DNA from: Litchfieldella anticariensis FP35 = DSM 16096
GTDB lineage: Bacteria > Pseudomonadota > Gammaproteobacteria > Pseudomonadales > Halomonadaceae
NCBI RefSeq assembly: GCF_000409775.1
Contig: NZ_KE332391.1
Span: forward strand, 139,248-203,247
DNA: 64,000 nucleotides
Direction of reading: 5' to 3'
Position numbers and translations under genes: made by a program. Positions 49,662 through 58,800 of the stretch are shown here, in pieces; position 1 is the stretch's first letter; the number at the start of each line of letters is the position of its first letter. Under the pieces are notes generated by a model that did no database searches, was not told where the DNA came from, and saw only the letters and a program-made list of their open reading frames with translations.

Positions 49662-50894
49662 TCAGTGGCGTTTGACCTTCCATATGCGCCAAGCCAGCGC
49701 GCCAATGATCAAGATGCCAAGCGGCCCCAGGATGGCAGCCGCGACATGCGGCTCGATCACCAAGCCAAGTGCCTCGAGTCCCTCGAGGGAAATCTTGAAG
49801 AGGCTTAGTATGTAGTAGCTGATGACGATGATCGACAGCCCCTCGACGGTCTTCTGGAGCTTCAGCTGGCTGCTGGTGCGCTCGTTGAGACTCTGCAGCA
49901 TTTCCGAGTTCTGCTCCTCGATCTCGACCTGAGCCCGTGTTCGCAACAAGCCATTCAACTGAGCAACACTCTTGGCCAAGCCGACTTGACGCTTGTTGAT
50001 CGCTGCACAGTAGCGAACGGTTGGTAGGAAACGCCGCATGATGAAGATGCCCAAGCGCTGGCAATCTTCCACGCGGGTCTCACGCAGTTCCTCGATACGA
50101 GCAAAAACGATCTTGGCATAGGCCTCAGTGGCGCTGAAGCGCTGCCGCGAACGGGCGCTACTGTGCTCCAGGTGCGCCGAAAGCACGGAAATGGCATCGA
50201 GCAGTGGCCGCGAAGTCTCGAGATGACTCTCGGCGTTGCGATCCGATAGTTCGCCGAGTTCGTTCTCATACTGCCGGAGTTCCGCACCAAGCTCCTTGGC
50301 TAACGGCAACGACAATGAAGCCATCATACGGTAGGTCTCGATTTCCAGCAGCCGACGCGTCATCCTGCCCAACCGATAGTCGTTGAGCTGATGGTTGACG
50401 ACCAGAATGCGATTGACGCCTTCCGAGGTGAGTCGAAAGTCGCTCCATACGATCGCGTCCCCACCGCCTACATGTGAGCCGGCCGGGTCCTTGAAACCAT
50501 AGGCCTTGGTGTCTCCGGCCCAGCTCGTTGCCGATTCGATCAGTATCAGGCTGGCATTGATCAACGCCTCGTGATGCTGTTCGACGATTTTCTCCAGCAT
50601 CACGGGAGGCTGCGGCCAGTATTCACCGCCTTCGACCTTGGGTGCCAGCATGGTAAGAGTGAAGAATTCCGTGTGACGCTCCCACTTCAAGGTCAGACCA
50701 TCTAGCTTGATGATCCCTTGGGCGGCATTCGTATCGAATGGGGCCTCGGCTGCCTCACAAAGACGGCGAATGATGGTGTCACAGACACCATCGGTATCGA
50801 GAAAAGCGAAATGGTGCAGATGCGCCGGTTCCTTGAAATAAATGGAGGGCCGGGCATGAAGCTCGTTGTGCAGAATTTCTCTCAGGGGATGCAT
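49662..50894 (-). CDS. DUF3422 domain-containing protein
   Basis: A 410-residue protein starting MHPLREILHNELHARPSIYF, the DUF3422 head (NELHARP...F). It goes on with KWERHTEFFTLTMLAPKVEG, SDFRLTSEGVNRILVV and ARSRQRFSATEAYAKIVFAR, and ends in two hydrophobic segments (ISLEGLEALGLVIEP region and ILGPLGILIIGALAW). It is probably an inner-membrane protein with a large cytoplasmic part. The start at 50894 fits the conserved head; a longer frame to 50993 is rejected. Function unknown. It lies 50 bp upstream of corA on the same strand. Confidence 0.8.
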   Translation of the reverse strand: MHPLREILHNELHARPSIYFKEPAHLHHFAFLDTDGVCDTIIRRLCEAAEAPFDTNAAQGIIKLDGLTLKWERHTEFFTLTMLAPKVEGGEYWPQPPVMLEKIVEQHHEALINASLILIESATSWAGDTKAYGFKDPAGSHVGGGDAIVWSDFRLTSEGVNRILVVNHQLNDYRLGRMTRRLLEIETYRMMASLSLPLAKELGAELRQYENELGELSDRNAESHLETSRPLLDAISVLSAHLEHSSARSRQRFSATEAYAKIVFARIEELRETRVEDCQRLGIFIMRRFLPTVRYCAAINKRQVGLAKSVAQLNGLLRTRAQVEIEEQNSEMLQSLNERTSSQLKLQKTVEGLSIIVISYYILSLFKISLEGLEALGLVIEPHVAAAILGPLGILIIGALAWRIWKVKRH

Positions 50895-50999
50895 GGCAGG
50901 GTCTATAAGAGGGTGAAGCTGTGAGCGTAACCTCTGGAATCGAGGCGTCAAGCCAACTTTCAGGCAGACCCGGAAGTCGGAGGTTTTCGCCACCCACCA

Positions 51000-51155
51000 T
51001 CACGGTTTGTCGATGCGCTTTATCTTATGCTTGAGTCTGAGCCTTTCTTTCCGATCGCGTTCACGCTTGCGCTGTCTGGCCGGTGCATCACCATTGGCCA
51101 GATGCGTCAGGAATTCGATTTCTTCGGTGAGCATTGGGTGCGGGTTGCGCGCCAT
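51000..51155 (-). CDS. Small basic protein (51 residues)
   Basis: A short frame starting MARNPHPMLTEEIEFLTHLA and ending in a run rich in Arg and Lys. A GGGAGG site lies 8 bases before the ATG at 51155, and a GTG at 51224 is an alternative. It could bind nucleic acid, but no family is recognised. It lies between DUF523 and DUF3422 genes on the same strand. Confidence 0.5.
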   Translation of the reverse strand: MARNPHPMLTEEIEFLTHLANGDAPARQRKRERDRKERLRLKHKIKRIDKP

Positions 51156-51238
51156 GGCACAGGCCTCCCAGCTAGCGTTGCCTACGACGCTAGCGGGGAA
51201 GTATTGCCGAGCGATGACAGCCACTAAGCCAGTATCAC

Positions 51239-51733
51239 CTAACTTTCAGCCTTGAGATGCTTGGCCAGCACGTCGACCTCTGTGTGGGCAAAAACCTCGA
51301 TGCCATGGCGACGCAATAACGCCGTAGTGACACCTTCACCGGGATGGCGGACTCCGCTGAAGCTGCCATCGTGGATTTCCCGGCTACCGCACGAGGGGCT
51401 ACCGTCGGTGAGCAGAGCGAAGCGACAACCATGTCGCTGAGCCAGTTGCAGCGCCAACCGGGCTCCGGTAACGAAGGAGGCGGTCACATCATCACCCTGA
51501 TCGTCGAGGATACGCACCTCGCTTTCCAGTACGTCTGCCCCGCTGGCTGCCTGTTCGATCTCAGCGGGTGGACGTGGTGTGGGCATACCACCAACGACTT
51601 CCGGACAGATCGGCACCAAGCGGCCTTCCCGCTGCCACTGGGCAAGCAGCGGGTGGTCGATCTCCTTGCTCGACCCGTTGTAGCGCACCGGATTGCCGAG
51701 CAGGCAAGCGCTGATCAATATCTTGGTCGTCAT
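51239..51733 (-). CDS. DUF523 family protein (YbbK-like)
   Basis: A 164-residue protein starting MTTKILISACLLGNPVRYNG, the DUF523 signature, with LVPICPEVVGGMPTPRPPAE and LLTDGSPSCGSREIHDG. Three Cys (ISACLLG, PICPE, PSCGS) may be metal- or redox-active. Function unknown. It is followed on the same strand by a small basic protein and preceded by an aldo/keto reductase. Confidence 0.88.
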   Translation of the reverse strand: MTTKILISACLLGNPVRYNGSSKEIDHPLLAQWQREGRLVPICPEVVGGMPTPRPPAEIEQAASGADVLESEVRILDDQGDDVTASFVTGARLALQLAQRHGCRFALLTDGSPSCGSREIHDGSFSGVRHPGEGVTTALLRRHGIEVFAHTEVDVLAKHLKAES

Positions 51734-51754
51734 CTCGGTTATATCAGTGTCAAT

Positions 51755-52570
51755 TCATTCATCCCACTGTGGTGCCCATTCGGGATCGGCGATGCGCTCG
51801 CCGGCATCCAGTCCGTCAATCCTGGAGATCTCGTCGTCACTGAGTTCCAGTTCCAAGGCTGCCAGGTTGGCATGCTGGTGTTCCGGCTTGGTGGACGAGG
51901 GAATCACCACGATATCGCGTGAGGCAACCCACGCAAGGGCTATCTGCGCCGGTGTCGCGCCATGGGCATCGGCAATTTCCTGCAGCAGAGGATCCTTCAT
52001 CACCTTTCCTACCGCCAGCGGCATATAGCCAGTAACCTGCAACCCCTTCTCCTCACAGTGCGAGACTACCCTGCGGTTGGCAAGATAGGGATGCACCTCG
52101 ATCTGATTGGTGACGATATGCTCGCCACCCGACACACTCAATGCCGCATCGATATGGGCGATGGTGAAGTTGGAAACACCAATGTGTCGGGTCAGGCCCT
52201 TCTCACGAGCATGATTGAGCGCTCCAATGGTTTCGGCCATAGGCACTTCATCGTCAGGTGACGGCCAGTGGATCAACGCCAGGTCGAGCTTGTCCGTGCC
52301 AAGTCGATCGAGGCTCTCCTCCAGGCTCCTGATCAGGTCGTCGCCCTCAAGGCGATCGTACCAAACCTTGGTGGTAAGAAATATCTCGTCTCGTGGAATG
52401 CCGCTTTGGCGAATGGCCTTGCCCACCTCGGCCTCGTTCTCATACGCCTGGGCAGTGTCGACATGCCGGTAGCCCAGATCCAGCGCGGAACTCACGGAAT
52501 CGATAACCTCCTGTCCCTTGAGACGGAAGGTGCCCAGACCAATACGCGGAATGAGATTCGCTTGTGCCAT
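51755..52570 (-). CDS. dkgB: Aldo/keto reductase (2,5-diketo-D-gluconate reductase B type)
   Basis: A 271-residue AKR. The catalytic tetrad is seen: Asp and Tyr in YRHVDTAQAYENEAEVGKAI, Lys in EIFLTTKVWYDRL and His in LDLALIHWPSPDD. NADPH-binding residues lie in VIPSSTKPEHQHANLAALE. The ATG at 52570 follows AAGGAGC. It reduces aldehydes or 2,5-diketo sugars. The gene is divergent from the SnoaL-like/ECF operon, 149 bp away. DkgB is the best match by pattern, but close paralogues exist. Confidence 0.82.
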   Translation of the reverse strand: MAQANLIPRIGLGTFRLKGQEVIDSVSSALDLGYRHVDTAQAYENEAEVGKAIRQSGIPRDEIFLTTKVWYDRLEGDDLIRSLEESLDRLGTDKLDLALIHWPSPDDEVPMAETIGALNHAREKGLTRHIGVSNFTIAHIDAALSVSGGEHIVTNQIEVHPYLANRRVVSHCEEKGLQVTGYMPLAVGKVMKDPLLQEIADAHGATPAQIALAWVASRDIVVIPSSTKPEHQHANLAALELELSDDEISRIDGLDAGERIADPEWAPQWDE

Positions 52571-52627
52571 CCTATTGCTCCTTGAAATCAAAGTGGGTCA
52601 TCCGGTGGATACGAATTTTTCCAGCAT

Positions 52628-52654
52628 TGTCGATTTCAGTGCACGGCGAACGAC
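52628..52654 (+). promoter_or_regulatory. Candidate ECF42-type promoter
   Basis: TGTCGA at 52628-52633 is followed after 17 bp by CGAC at 52651-52654, 65 bp before the SnoaL-like start. The published ECF42 consensus, as I remember it, is TGTCGA in the -35 and CG[AT]C in the -10 with about 16-17 bp between. The operon therefore looks autoregulated by its own sigma factor. Confidence 0.55.
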
Positions 52655-52719
52655 TACCATGCACATATCCCCTTTCGTCAAACCAATCTGGGGACGAATC
52701 CCCGACGGAGGAAACCGCC

Positions 52720-53166
52720 ATGAGCACCGCAGCCACCCCCCTATCCGCAGAAGCGGCCATTCTCGAGTCGCTCGAATCCTGGCAAGCCGCCGTGCGCGAC
52801 AAGGACATCGATGCCATCTCCGCTCATTATGCGCCGGGTATCGTCGCCTTCGACGCCATCACCGCGTTACAGTTCAAGGGAATCGAGGCCTATCGCCAGC
52901 ATTGGGAGACCTGTATGGCCATGTGCCAGGGTCCAATGACCTTCGAACTACATGAGGTGGCGATTACCGCGGAAGAGCATGTTGCCTTCATCCATGCCCT
53001 GGTCAATTGTGGGGGTACCAACGACAAGGGTGAACACGAGTCCGGCTGGACGCGCATGACCGCTGGCTATCGCCGCATTGATGGCCGCTGGCTGGTGGTG
53101 CACGAGCACTTCTCGGCCCCCTTTGATATGTCCAGCGGCAAGGCCATGTTCAATCTCGAACCGTAA
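52720..53166 (+). CDS. SnoaL-like / DUF4440 (SgcJ-EcaC family) protein
   Basis: A 148-residue NTF2-fold protein. It has AILESLESWQAAVRDKDIDA, SAHYAPGIVAFDAI, SGWTRMTAGYRRIDGRWLVV and HEHFSAPFDMSSGKAMF, a pattern common in SnoaL-like proteins with a W-x-x-x-H-x-H end. A GGAGG site precedes the ATG. It starts the unit with the DGPF protein and the ECF sigma factor. SnoaL-like domains occur in ECF41 and other ECF systems as a sensor or regulator domain; here it is a separate gene. Substrate unknown. Confidence 0.82.
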   Translation: MSTAATPLSAEAAILESLESWQAAVRDKDIDAISAHYAPGIVAFDAITALQFKGIEAYRQHWETCMAMCQGPMTFELHEVAITAEEHVAFIHALVNCGGTNDKGEHESGWTRMTAGYRRIDGRWLVVHEHFSAPFDMSSGKAMFNLEP

Positions 53167-53181
53167 CAAGGAGAGTCGGTC

Positions 53182-53562
53182 ATGAAATACCTCTGCCTCG
53201 TCTACAGTGATGAAAGCACCTTGCATACCCTGCCCGATAGTCCCGAGGACAGTGAATGCTTGGCCTATGCCGAAAAGGTTCAGGCCAGCGGCCGCATGAT
53301 AGCGGCTGAAGCGCTTCAGAGTGTGCACACCGCCACCACGGTACGGGTACGCAATGGCGAGACCTCGATCACCGATGGTCCTTTCGCTGAAACCAAGGAA
53401 CAGTTGGCGGGCTTCTATCTGGTCGATGCCGAAGACCTGAACGAAGCCCTGCGGATCGCCGAAGGAATCCCGGCAGCCCGTGTGGGTAGTGTCGAGGTTC
53501 GACCAGTACGCGAACTGCAGGTCGAATCGCCTTCGGTACAGGCACAGGAGAGCCATGCATGA
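53182..53562 (+). CDS. DGPF-type YCII-related protein
   Basis: A 126-residue protein of the YCII/DGPF type. MKYLCLVYSDESTLHTLPDS is the start and ITDGPFAETKEQLAGFYLVD carries the DGPF motif. An AAGGAGAG site precedes the ATG. DGPF genes are widely next to ECF42 sigma factors and are their usual targets or partners in actinobacteria and proteobacteria. The stop lies 16 bases before the sigma-factor start. Confidence 0.88.
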   Translation: MKYLCLVYSDESTLHTLPDSPEDSECLAYAEKVQASGRMIAAEALQSVHTATTVRVRNGETSITDGPFAETKEQLAGFYLVDAEDLNEALRIAEGIPAARVGSVEVRPVRELQVESPSVQAQESHA

Positions 53563-53578
53563 ATGTCGATGGCCACCC

Positions 53579-54832
53579 ATGAATGAGATGAACAGCCTGG
53601 AGCTTCACGCGCGAGTGGATGCCATCTACCGCAATGAATCGCGACGTGTTCTCGCTACCTTGATCCGTCTGCTGGGCGACTTCGAACTTGCCGAGGAAGC
53701 CCTGCACGATGCCTTCGCCGCGGCCGTGACCCAGTGGCCGCGGGAAGGGATACCCGATAACCCACGTGCCTGGTTGGTCTCTGCCGGACGCTTCAAGGCG
53801 ATCGATAGCCTGCGCCGCCAAACCCGTTTCGATGCATCCGTCACCGAGCTCGCCCGCCAGTTGGAGATCGAATCCACCACGGTATCGGACTGGGACGAGG
53901 AGAGCGTGGCTGACGACCACTTGCGCCTGATCTTCACCTGCTGCCATCCGGCACTCCCCCCGGACGCCCAGGTGGCACTGACCCTGCGTGAGGTCTGTGG
54001 CTTGACCACCGAGGAGATCGCACGCGCCTTCCTGACCCGGGCTTCCACCCTGGCGCAACGCATCGTGCGCGCCAAAGCCAAGATCCGCGACGCCCGCATC
54101 CCCTATCAGTTGCCCTCAACGGAGGAATTGCCGGAGAGATTGGACGCCGTACTGCGTGTGATCTATCTGGTTTTCAACGAAGGGTATTCGGCCTCCTTCG
54201 GGGATAGCGTCACACGCGCTGATCTGTCGAGCGAGTCGATCCGGCTGGGTCGCTTGATGAACGAACTGCTGCCGGAACCTGAAGCCATCGGTCTGCTGGC
54301 CCTGATGCTACTTCACGAATCACGACGCACGGCACGCACCACCCCGGAAGGCGACATCATCCTGCTCGACGAGCAAGATCGCACACAGTGGCGCCAGGAA
54401 CTGATCGAAGAAGGATCGTCCTTGGTGGAGAGAGCTCTGCGCTCGCGCCGTTTCGGCCCTTATACCTTGCAGGCAGCGATTGCGGCGGTGCATGCCGAGG
54501 CCCCCAGTGCCGAAGCAACCGACTGGGAACAGATCGTCGGTCTCTACGACGTCCTGCTACGGGTGGAACCTTCGCCTGTGATTGCCCTGAACCGTGCCGT
54601 GGCGATAGCGATGCGCGACGGTCCCCAAGCGGGGCTAGAGCTGATCGAGGCCATTCTCTCAAGAGGTGAACTGCGCGATTATCATCCGACACATGCGGCG
54701 CGGGGCGAGTTATACCGCCGACTCGGTCGCTTTGCCGAGGCAAGCGATGCCTTCCAACAAGCGCTTGAATTGGTACAACAAGGCCCCGAACGGCGCTTCA
54801 TCGAGCAACGGCTGGCCAAGTTATGCTTATAG
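53579..54832 (+). CDS. ECF42-type RNA polymerase sigma factor with TPR-like C-terminal domain
   Basis: A 417-residue sigma factor. Region 2 is RVLATLIRLLGDFELAEEAL, with HDAFAAAVTQWPREGIPDNP and RAWLVSAGRFKAIDSLRRQ. Region 4 is LRLIFTCCHPALPPDAQVAL, TLREVCGLTTEEIARAFLTR. The C-terminal ~200 residues (DUF6596-like) end in RGELYRRLGRFAEASDAFQQ, a TPR-like repeat. This long C-terminal part and the DGPF neighbour are typical of ECF42, for which no anti-sigma factor is known. ATG 53579 is chosen because the upstream frame overlaps the DGPF gene. The promoter at 52628-52654 may be its target. The stimulus is unknown. Confidence 0.88.
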   Translation: MNEMNSLELHARVDAIYRNESRRVLATLIRLLGDFELAEEALHDAFAAAVTQWPREGIPDNPRAWLVSAGRFKAIDSLRRQTRFDASVTELARQLEIESTTVSDWDEESVADDHLRLIFTCCHPALPPDAQVALTLREVCGLTTEEIARAFLTRASTLAQRIVRAKAKIRDARIPYQLPSTEELPERLDAVLRVIYLVFNEGYSASFGDSVTRADLSSESIRLGRLMNELLPEPEAIGLLALMLLHESRRTARTTPEGDIILLDEQDRTQWRQELIEEGSSLVERALRSRRFGPYTLQAAIAAVHAEAPSAEATDWEQIVGLYDVLLRVEPSPVIALNRAVAIAMRDGPQAGLELIEAILSRGELRDYHPTHAARGELYRRLGRFAEASDAFQQALELVQQGPERRFIEQRLAKLCL

Positions 54833-54854
54833 CCGTCAATGCTGGCTCTTTCCG

Positions 54855-55739
54855 CTATTTATCATGGTCGGGTTCGAGTGCGCGGGGGCCTTGCGCATAC
54901 TGAAAGAGGAACTCCAGCACTGAAGGCAGACTGGCACGCCATACACGCCAGGAATGCCCTCCGCGTAGCACTTCTAGAGAGACCTGGCCAGGCTGGTGCT
55001 GTTCCAGAATCCGATAAAGAAAATCAGCATATTCAGCAGCATCATGGACATCTCGGCTACCGGCACTGAGATAAAGCGGCACGACCCGTTCCTGCGCCTT
55101 GTAGCTATCCAAGTGGGCGGTATAGTTGACGCGCTGCCAAAGCTCGGTATCAAAGCGACCTTCAGGAGCCTGGAACGCCGGATGACGCCATGCCGAAGAG
55201 CTCCTGGGTGGCAATGGAGCATAGGCGGCAGGACTAAGGGCTGCAGCGGCAACGAAAAGGTCGGGACGCTCCAATATAAAGTTGATCGCACCGAAGCCAC
55301 CGGCCGATAGTCCGCCAATGGTCCGCCACTCTCGTTCTGGTACCACGTGCCAATTGTTCTCGATATGAGGTATCAAGTCCTCGAAGAAAGCCGTGCGGGC
55401 TTGTTCGTTATGACCATCCACCCACCAGCTCCGGCTGCGGGGCATGACGATGACGGCAGGCGGGATACGCCCCTTGCCAATCAACCGATCGGCGATCTGC
55501 TTGAGCCTCCCGCGCTTGACCCAGTCTCGGTCGCTGCCGAAGGAACCATGCAACAGGTACACCACGGGATAGCTTTGATTCGAGACCGCGTAGCCATCCG
55601 GCAAATAGAGTGTGTAAGGGTAGTCCCTACCCAAGGTCTCGGAATGAAAGGAGTGGTGTGAAACTTGTCCGGCCGTGGCCGTACCAGCCCCCAATAGCGT
55701 GAACATTAGCATGGCGACGAAAGGTTGCCGCACACGCAT
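54855..55739 (-). CDS. Exported esterase (feruloyl-esterase/EstA-like alpha/beta hydrolase)
   Basis: A 294-residue secreted esterase of the putative-esterase (PF00756) family. A signal peptide (FVAMLMFTLLGAGTATAG) precedes LYLPDGYAVSNQSYPVVYLL, HGSFGSDRDWVKRGRL, the nucleophile IGGLSAGGFGAINF, the Asp region SAGSRDVHDAAEYA and the His in GGHSWRVWRASL. A GGAGGT site precedes the ATG. It probably hydrolyses acyl esters in the periplasm or outside. It is divergent from an acyltransferase-3 gene 127 bp away, so the pair may act on the same acylated polymer, by inference. Confidence 0.85.
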   Translation of the reverse strand: MRVRQPFVAMLMFTLLGAGTATAGQVSHHSFHSETLGRDYPYTLYLPDGYAVSNQSYPVVYLLHGSFGSDRDWVKRGRLKQIADRLIGKGRIPPAVIVMPRSRSWWVDGHNEQARTAFFEDLIPHIENNWHVVPEREWRTIGGLSAGGFGAINFILERPDLFVAAAALSPAAYAPLPPRSSSAWRHPAFQAPEGRFDTELWQRVNYTAHLDSYKAQERVVPLYLSAGSRDVHDAAEYADFLYRILEQHQPGQVSLEVLRGGHSWRVWRASLPSVLEFLFQYAQGPRALEPDHDK

Positions 55740-55866
55740 ACGTGATTACCTCCATGAAAAACAAAATGAAAAATTTGTTCACGGAAATTCTTTCGCAAGG
55801 CAGGAGTCTGACAGTCACTTGGCGGCGCCGTTCAGTGCCTGTACATGGATAACGTGCAACGGATCA

Positions 55867-56880
55867 ATGGCGAGAATCGAGGAAATCTACTGGTTGCGGT
55901 CCTACGGCTGTATTGCCGTTTTCTGCTTTCACCTACTGGATCGGCTCAATCAGCATTTCGATAATGTGTATCTCGACCTGGCACGCATTCCTACCGTGCT
56001 GGGCACCCCGACGTTCGTCTTTATCTCGATTTTCCTGTTCTCGACTCGTTATGCTGGTGCCATTCCCGAAGGGTTCCTGGCCAACCGCATCAAGTACGTC
56101 ATGGCTCCCTACGTCGTCTATGGCTTGATCTATTCGACGACCAAGTACGTGAACGTCAAGACTAGCGGTGGCAACATCGATTTTATCTCCAACCTGGTCG
56201 AATACCTCCTATACGCTGGCTGGCATGGTTATTTCCTGATCATCGCCATGCAATTCTATGTTTTCTACTGGGCCTACACGCGTTATCGCCTGGAGCGTTT
56301 CCTTCCCCCTGGCCCTTGGCTGGTACTCGGCAGTTTGATCGGTATGCTCTATTGGGGACTGACTCGACTGTTCGAGTTCGAGCCACCAGGTTACCTGCTG
56401 TGGGTCGCCCCATGGGGCTGGCTTTACCTATTCTTCCTGGCATTGTTGATGGCTCGGTATTATCCGAACCCACCGCAGATCACGTTGCTACGAAAACTTT
56501 CCCATCCAGGCTGGCTTGCCGCCTGCCTCGGGCTTATCGTACTGCTTAGCCTCCCGGGCTGGCTGGAATACTCATCAAAGGAAACCTGGGTTGTCCCGCT
56601 ATTCCTTCTCTCCATCCTGGTGTGCATGCGTTACCTGCATGACCGTCCTGCCCCACCACTGGTGAAGAAGATCAACGAATATTCGTTCGGGATTTATCTG
56701 GCTCATCCTCTTTTCTTTGCCATGGTCGACTTCAGTGACCAATGGATGCACTTGCCTCCGGTGCCCTATGCCCTACTGATGATTGTGGCCGGTCTGGGCG
56801 GACCGATCACATTGAGTATCGCAGTGAATCAATATCAGTGGAGTGGAGTACTTTTCGGCAAACAACTGGCGATCCGGTAG
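55867..56880 (+). CDS. Acyltransferase 3 family membrane protein
   Basis: A 337-residue protein with about 9-10 hydrophobic segments. It starts MARIEEIYWLRSYGCIAVFC, with FHLLDRLNQHF; the pattern W-L-R-x-x-G-x-I-A-V-x-C/F-H is the head of acyltransferase-3 enzymes, with the His in FHLLDR. It ends with INEYSFGIYLAHPLFFAMVD, a typical end. These enzymes add acetyl or other acyl groups to sugars, peptidoglycan or exopolysaccharide. The start at 55867 gives the family head; a frame back to 55675 overlaps the divergent esterase and is rejected. Confidence 0.82.
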   Translation: MARIEEIYWLRSYGCIAVFCFHLLDRLNQHFDNVYLDLARIPTVLGTPTFVFISIFLFSTRYAGAIPEGFLANRIKYVMAPYVVYGLIYSTTKYVNVKTSGGNIDFISNLVEYLLYAGWHGYFLIIAMQFYVFYWAYTRYRLERFLPPGPWLVLGSLIGMLYWGLTRLFEFEPPGYLLWVAPWGWLYLFFLALLMARYYPNPPQITLLRKLSHPGWLAACLGLIVLLSLPGWLEYSSKETWVVPLFLLSILVCMRYLHDRPAPPLVKKINEYSFGIYLAHPLFFAMVDFSDQWMHLPPVPYALLMIVAGLGGPITLSIAVNQYQWSGVLFGKQLAIR

Positions 56881-56928
56881 TGGGAACCAGACCGCTGCTC
56901 AGGGTGACAATGTCCCAGCCTTGGCGTT

Positions 56929-58647
56929 TTAGGTCAGGCCGACGACATGCCCTTTCTCATCCAGTCCCATGCGCATGGCCGCAGGCTGTCGTGGCAATCC
57001 CGGCATGGTCATGATGTCGCCGCAGACAGCCACCACGAAACCAGCCCCGGCCGAGAGTCGTGCTTCACGCACGTCCAAGCGGTGTCCATCGGGAGCTCCC
57101 CGCACATTGGGGTCACAGGAAAAGCTGTACTGGGTCTTGGCAATGCAAACCGGCAGGTCGCCGTAGCCCATATCCTCGAAGGCCTGGAGCTGGCGGGCGG
57201 CAGCTGGATGCAGAGCGATATCGGCAGCACCATAGAACTCGGTCGCCACCGTGCGGATCTTGTCAGCCAATGGCAGCATATCGGGGTACAAACATCTGAT
57301 ATGAGGTGCTGGAGTGGTATTCAGTTGCTCGTTCAATGCCTCTGCCAACGCCATGGCTCCTGCTCCGCCGCGAGCCCAATGCGATGTCTCCACCGCCTGG
57401 ACGCCAAGGCCGGCGCACAGCGATGCCACCAGATCAATCTCTTCCCGTGAGTCAGAGGCGAAGGAGTTGATGGCCACGATCGGCGATAGGCCAAAGTGCT
57501 GCAGGTTGCTCACATGGCGGCGTAAGTTGTCGAACCCCAGTCGTACGGCTTCAGGGTCCGGTATATCCCAAGTCGTCTTGTCGGCACCGCCATGAAAACG
57601 TAAGGCACGCAGAGTACAGACCAGCACCGCCGCATCGGGAGATAGCCCAGATTGCCGACACTTGATATCGATGAACTTCTCTGCGCCTAGATCCGCACCG
57701 AAGCCGGCTTCGGTGACGACGATATCGTTCAGCGCCAATGCGGCCTGTGTCGCCATCACTGAACTGCAGCCATGGGCAATATTGCCGAATGGGCCGCCAT
57801 GGATGAAGGCCAGATTATGTTCCAGGCTCTGTACCAGGTTGGGTTGCAGCGCATCCTTGAGCAGTACGGCCATGGCACCGGCAGCTTCCAGATCGTTGGC
57901 AGTGACTGGTGTCCCGTCACGACGATAGGCGATGATGATCCGCCCCAAGCGGCTTTCCAGATCCTCCAAGTCCCGAGCCAGACACAGGATCGCCATGATC
58001 TCCGACGCCACGGTAATGTCGAAGCCATCTTCGCGCGGCACACCATGAGCCGCACCGCCAAGCCCAATGGTGATATGGCGCAGTGCGCGATCATTGATAT
58101 CTATCGCTCGCTTCCAGACGATCTGATGCGGATCGATATCCAGCGCGTTGCTCCAGTGCAGGTGGTTGTCGACCAGAGCGGCGAGCAGATTGTGTGCCGC
58201 GGTAATCGCATGGAAGTCACCATTGAAATGCAGGTTGATGTCTTCCATGGGTACCACTTGAGCCCGGCCACCACCAGCCGCACCTCCCTTCATGCCGAAA
58301 CATGGCCCCAGAGAGGGCTCCCGAAGGCATGTAGCCGTCTGCAGTCCCAGACGATTGAAGGCATCCCCCAATCCCACGCTGGTGGTGGTCTTACCTTCAC
58401 CGGCCGGGGTGGGGCTGATGGCCGTGACCAGTATCAACTTGCCCTTGGGGCGCTCAGCCAGAGATGCCAGATAATCGAGTGACAGCTTGGCCTTGTAATG
58501 ACCGTAAGGGATCAGGGCGTGTGCAGGAACACCAAGGCGTTCCTCGGCCAATGACAAGATCGGCCGCATCGGTGTGGCCCGTGCGATCTCGATATCCGGA
58601 GTGCCGGGTGCCAAGGCCTCGACCAGCGGTGTGAGAGAGGTATTCAT
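56929..58647 (-). CDS. fhs: Formate--tetrahydrofolate ligase
   Basis: A 572-residue enzyme that makes 10-formyl-THF from formate, THF and ATP. The ATP loop is [20 protein letters not shown], and [20 protein letters not shown] and [20 protein letters not shown] are the family signatures. The rest ([29 protein letters not shown]-like [16 protein letters not shown]) is complete. The usual length is about 555-560. It stands as a single gene. It feeds one-carbon units to purine and serine metabolism and can also clear formate. No glycine-cleavage or folD neighbour is seen. Confidence 0.96.
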   Translation of the reverse strand: MNTSLTPLVEALAPGTPDIEIARATPMRPILSLAEERLGVPAHALIPYGHYKAKLSLDYLASLAERPKGKLILVTAISPTPAGEGKTTTSVGLGDAFNRLGLQTATCLREPSLGPCFGMKGGAAGGGRAQVVPMEDINLHFNGDFHAITAAHNLLAALVDNHLHWSNALDIDPHQIVWKRAIDINDRALRHITIGLGGAAHGVPREDGFDITVASEIMAILCLARDLEDLESRLGRIIIAYRRDGTPVTANDLEAAGAMAVLLKDALQPNLVQSLEHNLAFIHGGPFGNIAHGCSSVMATQAALALNDIVVTEAGFGADLGAEKFIDIKCRQSGLSPDAAVLVCTLRALRFHGGADKTTWDIPDPEAVRLGFDNLRRHVSNLQHFGLSPIVAINSFASDSREEIDLVASLCAGLGVQAVETSHWARGGAGAMALAEALNEQLNTTPAPHIRCLYPDMLPLADKIRTVATEFYGAADIALHPAAARQLQAFEDMGYGDLPVCIAKTQYSFSCDPNVRGAPDGHRLDVREARLSAGAGFVVAVCGDIMTMPGLPRQPAAMRMGLDEKGHVVGLT

Positions 58648-58800
58648 GGTCCACCATCCACGGCGCTGCGGTGTGTCGGAATCGGCGCATTACATAGAAG
58701 ATGATGTCAGCATGCGTCTCTCCCACACTGCCGGCATATTCTTGGGCGACACTGGACATTCCAAAACCGGCATTCGGCCAATGGTTTAGGCCTCTTTCCT

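Noticed and set aside
53369-54058. Minus-strand frame of about 229 codons opposite the sigma factor and DGPF gene
   Set aside because: A shadow of two well-recognised genes, without a ribosome site or family features.
57772-58482. Plus-strand frame of about 236 codons opposite fhs
   Set aside because: fhs is certain on the minus strand, and the opposite frame has no features.
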